Under the pieces are notes generated by a model. It was given only the letters and a program-made list of their open reading frames with translations, did not search any database and was not told the DNA's origin. Positions 53,239 to 61,634 of a DNA stretch of 64,000 nucleotides are shown piece by piece. How positions within the stretch are numbered: the stretch's first letter is position 1; every line of letters starts with the position of its first letter. Source of the stretch: Microbacterium sp. LWH7-1.2 (GTDB lineage: Bacteria; Actinomycetota; Actinomycetes; Actinomycetales; Microbacteriaceae); assembly GCF_038397755.1 (NCBI RefSeq), contig NZ_CP151637.1, forward strand, positions 186,001-250,000. The letters are read 5' to 3'. The position numbers and the translations under genes are program-made.

Positions 53239-54066
53239 ATGCCTGAGTCGCCGGAGGTCGAGGCTCTCGCGCGGTTCCTCGCTGACGAGGCATCCGGTCG
53301 CGAGATCCGTGGAGTGGACGTGCTCGAATTCCGCACCGTCAAGACGCGTGGAGCACCTCCGGCGAGCATCATCGGGCGCACCGTCACCGACGTTCGTCGC
53401 CATGGCAAGCACGTGGAACTCGTGCTCGACGAGGCGAGCCTCGTCGTATCGCTCGGCCGTCACGGATGGATGCGATGGCGGGACGCCGAGCCCCTCGCGC
53501 TTGCCGCCGACGCGCCGCCGGCCCTCGCGACGTTCGAGCTGTCGGGCGCGAGCGGCCTGGAGGTGACGGATGCCGGCAACTGGGTGTCCCTCGGGCTGTT
53601 CGTGGTCGGCGACGCGGACGAAGTGCCCGCGATCGCGAAGCTCGGGCCGGATCCGGCGGATCCTGCCTTCACGCGCGACCAGTTCGATGCCGCACTGGGC
53701 GGACGACGGAAACAGATCAAGGCGATCCTGCAGGAGCAGGAATCCCTCGCCGGCATCGGCAACGCCTATTCCGACGAGATCCTGCACGTCGCCAAGGTGT
53801 CGCCGGTGACCCATGCCGCCGCGCTCGACGAGGACGCCGCCGACCGGCTGTTCGATGCGACGCTGTCGACGGTGCGCGGGGCGATCGATGCCCGGCTCGG
53901 CGTGCCGATCGACCAGCTCAAGGCGCAGAAGGTCGCGGCGATGCGCGTGCACGGACGCACGGGCGAGGCGTGTCCGGTGTGCGGTGACACGATCCACGAC
54001 CTGACGTTCTCGGGAACGTCCGCTCAGTACTGCCCGACCTGTCAGAACGGGGGAGTGCCGCTCTGA
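53239..54066 (+). CDS. Fpg/Nei family DNA glycosylase/AP lyase
   Basis: A 275-residue base-excision repair enzyme. After removal of Met the catalytic Pro-Glu N-terminus (PESPEVEALARFL) is present, with the lysine in DVRRHGKHVEL and the helix-two-turn-helix QEQESLAGIGNAYSDEILH. The C-terminal zinc finger has CPVC and CPTC. Five residues before the third cysteine, where relatives carry Arg or Lys that grips the DNA phosphate, this protein has Thr (GTSAQYCPTC). CAGGAT (53227-53232) six bases before the ATG implies a leaderless mRNA. Confidence 0.9.
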   Translation: MPESPEVEALARFLADEASGREIRGVDVLEFRTVKTRGAPPASIIGRTVTDVRRHGKHVELVLDEASLVVSLGRHGWMRWRDAEPLALAADAPPALATFELSGASGLEVTDAGNWVSLGLFVVGDADEVPAIAKLGPDPADPAFTRDQFDAALGGRRKQIKAILQEQESLAGIGNAYSDEILHVAKVSPVTHAAALDEDAADRLFDATLSTVRGAIDARLGVPIDQLKAQKVAAMRVHGRTGEACPVCGDTIHDLTFSGTSAQYCPTCQNGGVPL

Positions 54067-54115
54067 GCGACGGCACCGCCGCGGCTTCGACGGCCGAGGT
54101 CGCCGTTGCCGTGGG

Positions 54116-54121
54116 TAGCAT
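54116..54121 (+). promoter_or_regulatory. -10 element TAGCAT of the Cys-rich mini-protein gene
   Basis: TAGCAT is followed by seven bases (GGTCCAC) and ATG 54129. The spacing supports a dedicated leaderless promoter for the 40-codon gene. Confidence 0.6.
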
Positions 54122-54128
54122 GGTCCAC

Positions 54129-54251
54129 ATGACGACTTCCCAGCAGCCCGCCCCGATGACCCTCGCTCCGGTGCCGGACGAGAAGAACCTTCTCGCAGTG
54201 GTCGAGTCCGCCGGTTCGTGCTGCGGCGGCGGCAGCTGCAGCATCGACTGA
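54129..54251 (+). CDS. Cys-rich mini-protein, 40 aa, C-terminal CCGGGSC motif
   Basis: A 40-codon frame with its own leaderless-type promoter. The product begins MTTSQQPAPMTLAPVPDEKN, continues LLAVVESAG and ends SCCGGGSCSID. Three cysteines in seven residues, separated by glycines, suggest a metal-binding or thiol tail, or a processed peptide; nothing in the neighbourhood encodes an obvious RiPP maturase. It lies 62 nt after the Fpg/Nei gene and 33 nt before a membrane-protein gene. I do not recognise a named family. Confidence 0.65.
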   Translation: MTTSQQPAPMTLAPVPDEKNLLAVVESAGSCCGGGSCSID

Positions 54252-54284
54252 CCGCCTCTCCGCTCGCACCACGACGCGCCGGCG

Positions 54285-54788
54285 ATGACCGACGAACAGC
54301 TGCACATCACCCCGCGGGTCGGCCGCATCCTCATGTCGGAGGAGGCGATCTACGGTCTGATCCTCGTATCGGGCATGATCGTCGTCTCTGCGAGGGGCAC
54401 GTCATGGGAGGCCCTTGTCACCGTCGCCGTCACGGTGATCGTGTTCTACGCCGCTCACGTGTTCGCCGGCACGCTGGGTCGGCTGGCCGCCACCGACGGT
54501 CGCGCCGGGCTACGCGCGAGCCTCGCAGCGTCTGCCCGCCAGTCGAGCGGCATGCTCCTGGCGTCAGTGCCGCCGCTGCTGATCCTCCTCCTCGGCACCA
54601 CCCGCTTCATCGAAGACAGCACGGCGCTGTGGGTGGCGCTCATCGCGAACACCGTGATGCTCGGCGCACTGGGCTGGATCGCGGTCGCACGTTGGAGCAC
54701 GCACTGGTTCCCGCGCATTCTGAGTGCGCTCGTCACGGCGGCGTTCGGCGGGGTTCTCATCCTTCTGAAGGCCGTCATCCATCACTGA
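54285..54788 (+). CDS. Four-helix membrane protein, 167 aa
   Basis: The product begins MTDEQLHITPRVGRILMSEEAIYGLILVSGMIVVSARG and has four hydrophobic helices (about 19-36, 43-62, 90-107 and 115-134) plus a fifth near the C-terminus (about 145-165). The pattern of SEEAIYG followed by repeated VTVIVFYAAHVFA segments occurs in uncharacterised actinobacterial membrane proteins. No clear Shine-Dalgarno; it may be cotranscribed with the Cys-rich mini-gene. It overlaps the convergent next gene by 14 bases at the 3' end. Confidence 0.75.
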   Translation: MTDEQLHITPRVGRILMSEEAIYGLILVSGMIVVSARGTSWEALVTVAVTVIVFYAAHVFAGTLGRLAATDGRAGLRASLAASARQSSGMLLASVPPLLILLLGTTRFIEDSTALWVALIANTVMLGALGWIAVARWSTHWFPRILSALVTAAFGGVLILLKAVIHH

Positions 54789-55377
54789 CGTCGCCGCGCG
54801 CGGCCCGACCCGGCGCGAGCAGAGCCGCGACCAGATCGGGGCTGAGGCCCGGCACGTGGTCGGCCGGCACTGCCAGGGCCAGCAGCGCGCGGCTGAAGTA
54901 GTTTCGCACCGCGGCGGCGAGCGTGATGTCGACGATCTGCCGATCGCCGAAGCCGAGGTCGCGCAGACGCTGAGTGTCGGCATCGGTCATGGTGGCAGCA
55001 TCCGTCGAGAGCTTCTCGGCGTACGCGACCACTGCCATGTCCGTCTCATCGAGGTCGGCGTCGGCGCCCTCACGCGCGAGCCGGGCGAGCTCGTCCTCAT
55101 CGAGCAGGCCAGCCCGAAGAGTCTTGCGGCCATGCGCGAGGAGGCAGTGATCCGACCCGATCGCGCGCGCGGCACCGAGTGTCGCCAGCTCGTAGTTGCG
55201 GAGGCCGATCGACGGCACGATGGCCCGGATCAGCGTCTCGAAGGCCTCGTGGGCCTCGGGGTTGATCGCCATCACGCGCGTGTGTCCGAAGACGAAGCCG
55301 TCTCCGCGAATGTCGCCGTCGTACATCTCGGCGACGTGGCCGGTGGCCCCGTCGAGGTCCGGAGTGCTCACGATCAT
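54775..55377 (-). CDS. Carboxymuconolactone decarboxylase / AhpD-like family protein
   Basis: A 200-residue helical protein. The family core is RNYELATLGAARAIGSDHCLLAHGRKTLRAG; AhpD-type enzymes carry a CxxC here, but this one reads SDHC, retaining only the second cysteine and the His four residues later. Later blocks are VAYAEKLSTDAATMTDADTQRLRDLGFGDRQIVDITLAAAVRNYFSRAL. It is likely a peroxidase-related or decarboxylase-like protein, not a classical disulfide reductase. The ATG at 55377 follows GAAGG. Confidence 0.82.
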   Translation of the reverse strand: MIVSTPDLDGATGHVAEMYDGDIRGDGFVFGHTRVMAINPEAHEAFETLIRAIVPSIGLRNYELATLGAARAIGSDHCLLAHGRKTLRAGLLDEDELARLAREGADADLDETDMAVVAYAEKLSTDAATMTDADTQRLRDLGFGDRQIVDITLAAAVRNYFSRALLALAVPADHVPGLSPDLVAALLAPGRAARGDVSDG

Positions 55378-55417
55378 GATGCTGCCTTCCCGTCTGGTCT
55401 CGGGCGCAACCAGAATC

Positions 55418-55456
55418 GCGGATGCCCCACCCCTTGTCGAGGGGTGGGGCATCCGC
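55418..55456 (-). terminator. Long hairpin terminator after the MFS gene, GGATGC/GCATCC arms
   Basis: A 17-bp perfect stem, GCGGATGCCCCACCCCT / AGGGGTGGGGCATCCGC, with loop TGTCG. It lies 13 bases past the minus-strand MFS stop. Confidence 0.88.
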
Positions 55457-55468
55457 GTGATACCTCGG

Positions 55469-56986
55469 TCAGTGACCGGCGGGCGCACCCATCGGGGCAT
55501 CAGCCGGCTTGCGGATGAGGAAGGCGCCGACCAGCAGGGGCAGGGACAGGAACGCGGCGGTGAGGAATGCGGCGTGGGTGCCTGCGGCGCCGGCCGCGAC
55601 CGCGTCGGCGCCCGACGACGCCGCGCTGGAGGAGGCCGCCGCCATCACGCCGAACATCAGCGCGATGCCTGCGGCTCCGGCGACCTGCTGCACCGTGCCC
55701 ACGACCGCCGATCCATAGGAGTAGAACCGCGGCTCGAGGGAGCCGAGCGACGCCGTGAAGAGCGGCGTGAACGACAGGGCGAGGCCGATCGACAGGACGG
55801 TCTGCGCCACCGCGATGAGCCACACCGGCGTCTCGGTGCCGAACGTCGTGTAGAACCACAGCACCGCGCTCGTGATGACGGCGCCCGGAACGAGCAGCAC
55901 CGTCGTACCCCAGCGGTCGTAGATGCGCCCGATGAAGGGTCCGGCGAGCCCCATCGCGAGGGCGCCCGGCAGCACGACCAGACCGGTCGTGAGCGGATCG
56001 ACGCCGACGACGTCCTGCAGGTAGAGCGGGACCACGGTGATCGCGCCGAAGAACGCCATCGACATGATCGCCATCTGCGCGATCGACAGCGAGAAGTTGG
56101 CGCTGCGGAACACGCGGAGGTCGAGCAGCGCGTCGTCCTTGCGCTGCAGCACGACCTGGCGCCAGCCGAACAGTCCCAGTGCCACGACGCCGACGGCCAG
56201 CGACACGATGAGCGTCGTGGTCGACGCGGCGGCCGCGGCGGCCGCCTCCGCCCCGCCGCCGTGCCCGCCGGCGCCCAGCTGGCTCAGGCCGAACACCAGC
56301 CCACCGAAGCCGAGGGCCGACAGGATGACCGAGAGCACGTCGATCGGTGCGCGGGTCGTCTCGCCGAGGTTGTGGATCCAGCGCGCGCCGACGACGAGCG
56401 CCACGATCGCGATCGGCAGGACGATGCCGAAGATCCAGCGCCACTCGAAGTTGTTGAGGATGGCGCCAGCGAGGGTCGGGCCGATCGCGGGGGCGAGCGA
56501 GATCACGATGCTGACGCGGCCCATCATGCGGCCGCGAATGGCGGCGGGCACGACGGTCATGAGGGTCGTCATGAGCAGCGGCATCATGATCGCGGTGCCG
56601 GAGGCCTGCACGACGCGTGCGACGAGCAGCATCGGGAATCCCGGCGACAGGAACGCGATGAGGGTTCCTGCAGAGAAGAGGCTCATCGCGGCGACGAACA
56701 TCGTGCGCGTCGTGAAGCGGCGCAGCAGGAAGCCCGTGATCGGGATGATCACGGCCATCGTCAGCATGAACGCGGTCGTCAGCCACTGCGCGGCGAGCGC
56801 GGTGATGCCGAGGTCGGTGATGAGGTGCGGGATCGCGACGCCCATCGTCGTCTCGTTGAGGATGGCGACGAACGCGGCGGCGAGCAGCAGCCAGATGACG
56901 CGGCTCTCTTCAGGGCGGAGCCTGGGCGTGGTGCCTGCAGCGGCGGGGATGCTGCCGGTTCCGGGGGTCGTTTCGATGGCGGCCAC
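55469..56986 (-). CDS. DHA2-family MFS drug/efflux transporter
   Basis: A 505-residue major facilitator protein with about 14 helices, the DHA2 size. Motifs are LNETTMGVAIPHLITDLG in helix 1, motif A-like GFLLRRFTTRTMF, motif C-like VSIVISLAPAIGPTLAGAIL, and the FGGLVFGLSQLG region. DHA2 proteins expel drugs and other small molecules by proton antiport. The GTG start (VAAIETTPG) follows GAGGAG; the frame to 57040 is longer but lacks a ribosome site. The gap 56987-57119 shows nothing. Confidence 0.88.
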   Translation of the reverse strand: MAAIETTPGTGSIPAAAGTTPRLRPEESRVIWLLLAAAFVAILNETTMGVAIPHLITDLGITALAAQWLTTAFMLTMAVIIPITGFLLRRFTTRTMFVAAMSLFSAGTLIAFLSPGFPMLLVARVVQASGTAIMMPLLMTTLMTVVPAAIRGRMMGRVSIVISLAPAIGPTLAGAILNNFEWRWIFGIVLPIAIVALVVGARWIHNLGETTRAPIDVLSVILSALGFGGLVFGLSQLGAGGHGGGAEAAAAAAASTTTLIVSLAVGVVALGLFGWRQVVLQRKDDALLDLRVFRSANFSLSIAQMAIMSMAFFGAITVVPLYLQDVVGVDPLTTGLVVLPGALAMGLAGPFIGRIYDRWGTTVLLVPGAVITSAVLWFYTTFGTETPVWLIAVAQTVLSIGLALSFTPLFTASLGSLEPRFYSYGSAVVGTVQQVAGAAGIALMFGVMAAASSSAASSGADAVAAGAAGTHAAFLTAAFLSLPLLVGAFLIRKPADAPMGAPAGH

Positions 56987-57119
56987 AGGTCGTCTCCTCG
57001 AGGCTCGGAAGGACAGCGAAAAGCCATCCGAGGATGGCAAGCCCTCAGAATAACCACAGGTTCCGACATCCCATTCCCGATTCCGGCAACGGATGTCGGC
57101 GACGACGCGACCCGATCGG

Positions 57120-57329
57120 TCAGCTGCCGGAGCGCTCGGGCTCCCCGTCGTCCCACTTCTCGGAGCCGACCGCGTCGGTCGGCTCGGCCTCGGGCTCGCG
57201 CTCCTCGAGGTTCTTCGGGAGCGGGTTCACGATCTCCTCGTGCGGGATGGCCTGGAGGGCGTCGATCTCTTTGCGGAGCTCAGCGAGATCGCTGCCGTCG
57301 TGTGCGGGGAGGTCGGGCGTCGAGGTCAT
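57120..57329 (-). CDS. Small acidic hypothetical protein, 69 aa
   Basis: The product begins MTSTPDLPAHDGSDLAELRKEIDALQAIPHEEIVNPLPKNL and ends in an acidic, Pro/Glu-rich tail. A predicted helix covers about 12-28, otherwise disordered. TAGGCT on the minus strand (plus 57336-57341) lies six bases before the ATG, so it is likely a true leaderless gene. No family recognised. Divergent from the ABC exporter. Confidence 0.7.
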   Translation of the reverse strand: MTSTPDLPAHDGSDLAELRKEIDALQAIPHEEIVNPLPKNLEEREPEAEPTDAVGSEKWDDGEPERSGS

Positions 57330-57335
57330 GGCACG

Positions 57336-57364
57336 AGCCTAGCGTCGGCAGGGCTCATTAGGCT
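57336..57364. promoter_or_regulatory. Face-to-face -10 boxes AGCCTA-N17-TAGGCT (bidirectional promoter)
   Basis: Minus-strand TAGGCT (57341-57336) serves ATG 57329 and plus-strand TAGGCT (57359-57364) serves GTG 57371, both at six-base spacing. The two are exactly 17 bp apart, so each occupies the position of the other promoter's -35 element. Confidence 0.6.
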
Positions 57365-57370
57365 GGCCAC

Positions 57371-59401
57371 GTGAGCATGCGCGGCGGTGGTGGCGGGGGA
57401 GGGCACCCCGGCTTCCGTCCGGTCGACACCGAGGCGCAGCGGCGCGCCAACGCAGAGGCGCCCGAGATCCCGAATCTGGGGCGACGCGTGGTCGCTCTCT
57501 TCCGGCCCTACAAGTGGTCGATCCTCATCACGGGCGTGCTGGTCGTCGCCGGTGCGGGCATCGCCGTCATCCCGCCGCTGCTGGTGCAGCGCGTCTTCGA
57601 CGACGCGCTGTTCCCCGTCGACGGCTCGCCGCCCGATCTCTCGCTGCTGTGGAAGCTCGTGCTCGCGATGATCGCGCTCTTCCTGTTGTCCGCGGCCGTC
57701 GGCGTCGTGCAGACGTGGCTCACGTCGACCGTCGGCAACCGGGTCACGGGCGATCTGCGGGTGAAGCTGTTCGACCACCTCCAGTCGATGGAGCTCGGCT
57801 TCTTCACGCGCACCAAGACCGGCGTCATCCAATCGCGTCTGCAGAACGACGTGGGCGGCGTGTCGGGCGTGCTCACGAATACGGTGACGAGCATCCTCGG
57901 CAACACGGTCACCGTCGTCGCCTCGCTCGTCGCGATGATCCTCATCGACTGGCGGCTCACGATCATCGCCGTCGTGCTCATGCCCTTCCTGATCCTGGTG
58001 CAGCGCCGGGTCGGCCAGGTGCGCGCGCGCATCGCGGGCGAGACCCAGGAATCGCTGTCGGAGCTCACCGCCATCACGCAGGAGACCCTGAGCGTCTCCG
58101 GCATCCTGCTGTCGAAGTCGTTCAACCGCCAGCGCACCGAGTCGACCCGCTACGCCGACGAGAACGTGAACCAGGTGCGGCTGCAGGTGCGGCGCGCCAT
58201 GAGCGGCCAGGGCTTCTTCGCCGTGGTGCAGGTGATCATGGCGAGCGTCCCGGCGATCATCTATCTCGTGTCGGGGTACCTCATCGGCGGAGGCACGGAT
58301 GCCATCACGGCGGGCACGATCGTCGCCTTCACGACGGTGCAGGCGCGCCTGCTCATGCCGCTCATGGGGCTCATGCGCGTCTCGCTCGACCTGCAGACCT
58401 CGTCGGCGCTGTTCGCCCGCATCTTCGAGTACCTCGACCTCGTCCCGGCCATCCGCGACGCGCCCGACGCCATCGACGTCGCCGACGCCCCCGGCCCGCT
58501 CGGCCGCATCGAGTTCCGCGACGTGGAGTTCCGCTACCCGGATGCCGCCCCCGACGCCCGCGCAACGCTCCAGGGCGTCTCGTTCGTGGCTGAGCCGGGC
58601 CAGCACGTGGCGTTCGTCGGACCCTCCGGCGCCGGCAAGACGACGGTGCTGTATCTGACGCCGCGCCTGTACGAGACATCCGGAGGGTCCGTCCTGTTCG
58701 CCGGCGAGGACGTGCGCCGGCTGACCCAGGAGTCGATCATCGACAACGTCGGGATCGTCTCGCAGGAGACGTACCTCTTCCACGCCACGATCCGCGAGAA
58801 CCTGCGCTACGCGAAGCCGGATGCGACGGACGCCGAGGTCGAGGCCGCCTGCCGCGCCGCGAACATCCACCACGTCATCGAGCGGTTCGAGAAGGGCTAC
58901 GACACGGTCGTGGGCGAGCGCGGGTACCGGCTGTCGGGCGGGGAGAAGCAGCGCATCGCGATCGCGCGAGTGCTCCTCAAGGACCCTCCTGTGCTGCTCC
59001 TGGACGAGGCGACGTCGGCCCTCGACACGGTGTCGGAGCGCGTCGTGCAGGAGGCGCTGGATGCCGCGGCCCGCGGTCGTACGACGCTGTCGATCGCGCA
59101 CCGCCTGTCGACGGTGATCGCGGCCGACGTGATCCACGTGGTCGAGGCCGGGCACATCGTCGAATCAGGGACCCACGCGTCGCTGCTGTCGGAGGGCGGG
59201 CTCTACGCCGAGCTCGCGGCGCAGCAGCTCGCGACCACCAGGATCCTCGAGGCCGAGGCCGAGGCCGAGGACGCCGAGCCGCCCGCCGACCACCCCGATC
59301 GCCGGGCCGACACCGCGCCGGATGCGCCCGTCCTCACCTCGGAAGAGGTGCTCGCCGCGGGCCGCGGCAGTGCGGGCGATCCGGAGTGGCGCGACCGCTG
59401 A
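57371..59401 (+). CDS. ABC exporter half-transporter (permease-ATPase fusion)
   Basis: A 676-residue type IV ABC exporter subunit, probably a homodimer or heterodimer. Six transmembrane helices (about 40-330) begin RPYKWSILITGVLVVAGAGIAVIPPLLVQ. In the ATPase domain Walker A is GPSGAGKTTVLYL, Q-loop SQETYLFHATI, signature RLSGGEKQRIAIAR, Walker B VLLLDEATSALD and H-loop SIAHRLSTV. N-terminal Gly-rich stretch MRGGGGGGGHPGF and a long charged C-terminal extension flank it. The substrate is unknown. GTG start six bases after TAGGCT (57359-57364). Confidence 0.92.
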   Translation: MSMRGGGGGGGHPGFRPVDTEAQRRANAEAPEIPNLGRRVVALFRPYKWSILITGVLVVAGAGIAVIPPLLVQRVFDDALFPVDGSPPDLSLLWKLVLAMIALFLLSAAVGVVQTWLTSTVGNRVTGDLRVKLFDHLQSMELGFFTRTKTGVIQSRLQNDVGGVSGVLTNTVTSILGNTVTVVASLVAMILIDWRLTIIAVVLMPFLILVQRRVGQVRARIAGETQESLSELTAITQETLSVSGILLSKSFNRQRTESTRYADENVNQVRLQVRRAMSGQGFFAVVQVIMASVPAIIYLVSGYLIGGGTDAITAGTIVAFTTVQARLLMPLMGLMRVSLDLQTSSALFARIFEYLDLVPAIRDAPDAIDVADAPGPLGRIEFRDVEFRYPDAAPDARATLQGVSFVAEPGQHVAFVGPSGAGKTTVLYLTPRLYETSGGSVLFAGEDVRRLTQESIIDNVGIVSQETYLFHATIRENLRYAKPDATDAEVEAACRAANIHHVIERFEKGYDTVVGERGYRLSGGEKQRIAIARVLLKDPPVLLLDEATSALDTVSERVVQEALDAAARGRTTLSIAHRLSTVIAADVIHVVEAGHIVESGTHASLLSEGGLYAELAAQQLATTRILEAEAEAEDAEPPADHPDRRADTAPDAPVLTSEEVLAAGRGSAGDPEWRDR

Positions 59402-59428
59402 GCGGCCGCACGGCGCGCCGCGCCGTCG

Positions 59429-60382
59429 TCACCAGAGGCGCGCGGCGGCCAGGGCCGTGGCGGCAGGGTCCGACAGCACGACCCCGTCACTGCGCGACCA
59501 CAGCACGCGCGCGAACTCCCCGAGCGCGCTCCGGTAGGCGTCGTCGACGTGGTCGCGGGCGAGGTCGACGAGCGGCGGCAGGTCCATCGCGAGGATGAGA
59601 CGGACACGGGATGCCGCGGCCCGCGGCTGGCCCGCGGCATCCAGCACGGCGATCCCGCCGCTGAGCGCCTCGAGGTAGTCGCGGAGCACCGCGAGCTCGC
59701 CCTTGTGCTGGGTGATCGAGGAGCCGTCCGCGCGTTCGCGCCACTGGACGACGACGTCGGGGATGACGTCGAACGCGCGGGCGCGGGTGTACATCTGCTG
59801 GGCGACGATCTGGTCCTCGTACGCCTTGCCGACGGGGAACCGCAGGCCGGTGCGCCGCCACAGATCGGTGCGGCTCACCTTCGACCACGCGACGATGTTC
59901 CCCGACGCCTCGGGGTGCTCCTCGAGCGTGGTGCCGACGCGCGCCGGGTCGGTGGCCGCAGAGACCCAGGGCTGGACGCTGCCGGCCTCGTAGCCGCCCG
60001 CGCTGTCAGGGCGCAGCCGCACGTACGCGCCGAGCGCGAAGTCGCTGCCGCTGTCGGCCACCGTGCCCACGAGCCGCTCGAGCGCGGTCGGGGTGAGGCG
60101 GTCGTCGGCGTCGAGGAACCCGACGAACGGCGTGCGGACGAGGTCGAGCGCCGTGTTGCGTGCCGCGCCGAGCCCGCTCTGCGCGCGGTGATGCACGACC
60201 TGGAACCGTTCGTCGGCCGCCGCCGCAGCATCGAACAGCTCACCGGTCTCGTCGGTCGACGCGTCGTCCACGAGGATCGCGATCCAGTCGTCCCGCGTCT
60301 GCGCGCGCAGGGATTCGATCGCCTCCGCGGCGTACAGGGCCACGTCGTAGCCAGGGACGATGACGGTCACGGCGGGGGGCAC
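59429..60382 (-). CDS. Family 2 glycosyltransferase
   Basis: A 317-residue GT-A fold glycosyltransferase. The nucleotide-sugar site is VTVIVPGYDVALY, VDDASTDETGE and FLDADDRLTP (the DxD that holds the metal); SGLGAARNTAL lies between. The C-terminal part includes KVSRTDLWRRTGLRFPVGKAYEDQIVAQQMYTRA. No membrane helix is evident. It would extend a wall or surface glycan. The GTG start is six bases after TAGGAT on the minus strand (plus 60389-60394). Convergent with the ABC exporter. Confidence 0.9.
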   Translation of the reverse strand: MPPAVTVIVPGYDVALYAAEAIESLRAQTRDDWIAILVDDASTDETGELFDAAAAADERFQVVHHRAQSGLGAARNTALDLVRTPFVGFLDADDRLTPTALERLVGTVADSGSDFALGAYVRLRPDSAGGYEAGSVQPWVSAATDPARVGTTLEEHPEASGNIVAWSKVSRTDLWRRTGLRFPVGKAYEDQIVAQQMYTRARAFDVIPDVVVQWRERADGSSITQHKGELAVLRDYLEALSGGIAVLDAAGQPRAAASRVRLILAMDLPPLVDLARDHVDDAYRSALGEFARVLWSRSDGVVLSDPAATALAAARLW

Positions 60383-60455
60383 GTCCCGATCCTACGGTCG
60401 CCCGGGAGGGCACGGCTCCGGCGAGGGCGGGTATGACGCCCGTTCTCGTTCGAAG

Positions 60456-61616
60456 TCAGCGACCCGGGTCGGACACCGCGGCGACAGACGCCTCGACCGC
60501 ATCGGCGACGGCATCCAGCGGTGTCTTCAGCCAGCGCGGGAAGGTGAAGCGGACTGCGGTCTGCGCGACCTCCGGCGCGATCCCCATCGCCAGCAGCACG
60601 TGCGAAGGCTCGTCGCTGCCCGCGGCGCACGCCGAACCGCTCGACGACACGACACCGCGGCGCTCGAGCTCGAGGAGCACGGCCTCGCCGCTCGTGCCGG
60701 CGAACGTGAAGGAGGCGGTGCCCGCGAGGCGGTGGAGCGGGTCTCCCGTCAGACGAGCGGACGGCACCCGCTCGAGCACGCGGGCGATGAAGCGGTCGCG
60801 GAGGACCGACACGCGAGCGGATGCCTCGACCCGCTCGGCCTCGGCGAGCTCCAGGGCGGTGGCGAACCCGACGGCGCCCGCGACGTCTTCGGTGCCGCTG
60901 CGGCGGCCGCGCTCCTGACCGCCGCCGTGCAGCAGCGGTTCGAGGGGGATCCGGCCGCGCAGGCCTAGCACACCGGTGCCCTTGGGCGCGCCCAGCTTGT
61001 GCCCGGCGAGCGAGATCGCGTCGTAACCGAGTTCGGCCGCCGACAGCGACAGCCAGCCCGCGGCCTGCACGCCGTCCAGGTGGAGCGGGATGCGCCGCTC
61101 TCGGACGACGGCGGCGAGGGCCGCGGCATCCTGCACCGTCCCGACCTCGTTGTTCGCGTACCCGACACTCACGATCACGGTGTCGTCGCGAAGGGTCTGG
61201 GCGACGGCATCGGTCGACACGCGCCCGCGCCCGTCGACGGGCACGCGTGTCGCTGCGTACCCGTGCACGCGCTCGAGGTAGTCGACCGACTCCAGCACCG
61301 ACTCGTGCTCGATCGGGGTGGTGACCACGTGCGCGCGACGGTCGTCGCGGCGCTGCGCCGCGGCGATCGCGATGCCCTTGATCGCGAGGTTGTTCGCCTC
61401 CGTGCCGCCCGACGTGAAGACGACGTCGCCGGCGCGCAGGCCGAGCACGCGGGCAACGCGCGCGCGGGCGTCGGCGAGGGCGTCGGCCGCCGCCTCGCCC
61501 ACGGTGTGGTGGCTCGACGCGTTGCCGTACCACCGGGTGAGGTACGGCATCATCGCCTCGAGCACCTCGGGCCGCACCGGTGTGGTCGCGGCGTTGTCGA
61601 GGTAGAGCATGCTCAT
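60456..61616 (-). CDS. Cysteine desulfurase (NifS-like) of the NAD operon
   Basis: A 386-residue PLP enzyme that takes sulfur from cysteine. It begins MSMLYLDNAATTPVRPEVLEAM; the Schiff-base lysine is in LAGHKLGAPKGTG, GGTEANNLAI binds PLP, and the persulfide cysteine is in SSSGSACAAGSDEPSHV. In this position after nadB and nadC it probably supplies sulfur for the [4Fe-4S] cluster of quinolinate synthase NadA, whose gene would lie beyond the right edge. GGGAG precedes the ATG. It starts 18 nt after the nadC stop. Confidence 0.92.
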   Translation of the reverse strand: MSMLYLDNAATTPVRPEVLEAMMPYLTRWYGNASSHHTVGEAAADALADARARVARVLGLRAGDVVFTSGGTEANNLAIKGIAIAAAQRRDDRRAHVVTTPIEHESVLESVDYLERVHGYAATRVPVDGRGRVSTDAVAQTLRDDTVIVSVGYANNEVGTVQDAAALAAVVRERRIPLHLDGVQAAGWLSLSAAELGYDAISLAGHKLGAPKGTGVLGLRGRIPLEPLLHGGGQERGRRSGTEDVAGAVGFATALELAEAERVEASARVSVLRDRFIARVLERVPSARLTGDPLHRLAGTASFTFAGTSGEAVLLELERRGVVSSSGSACAAGSDEPSHVLLAMGIAPEVAQTAVRFTFPRWLKTPLDAVADAVEASVAAVSDPGR

Positions 61617-61634
61617 CGGGTTCTCCCTGGCGGG

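Noticed and set aside
55196..57361. 721-codon plus-strand frame across the MFS gene
   Set aside because: Low-complexity Arg/Asp/Gly-rich translation antisense to a well-supported DHA2 transporter; no start signal.
57326..59155. 609-codon minus-strand frame opposite the ABC exporter
   Set aside because: Shadow of a gene with all ABC motifs; its translation is His/Arg/Asp/Glu-rich, with no domain.
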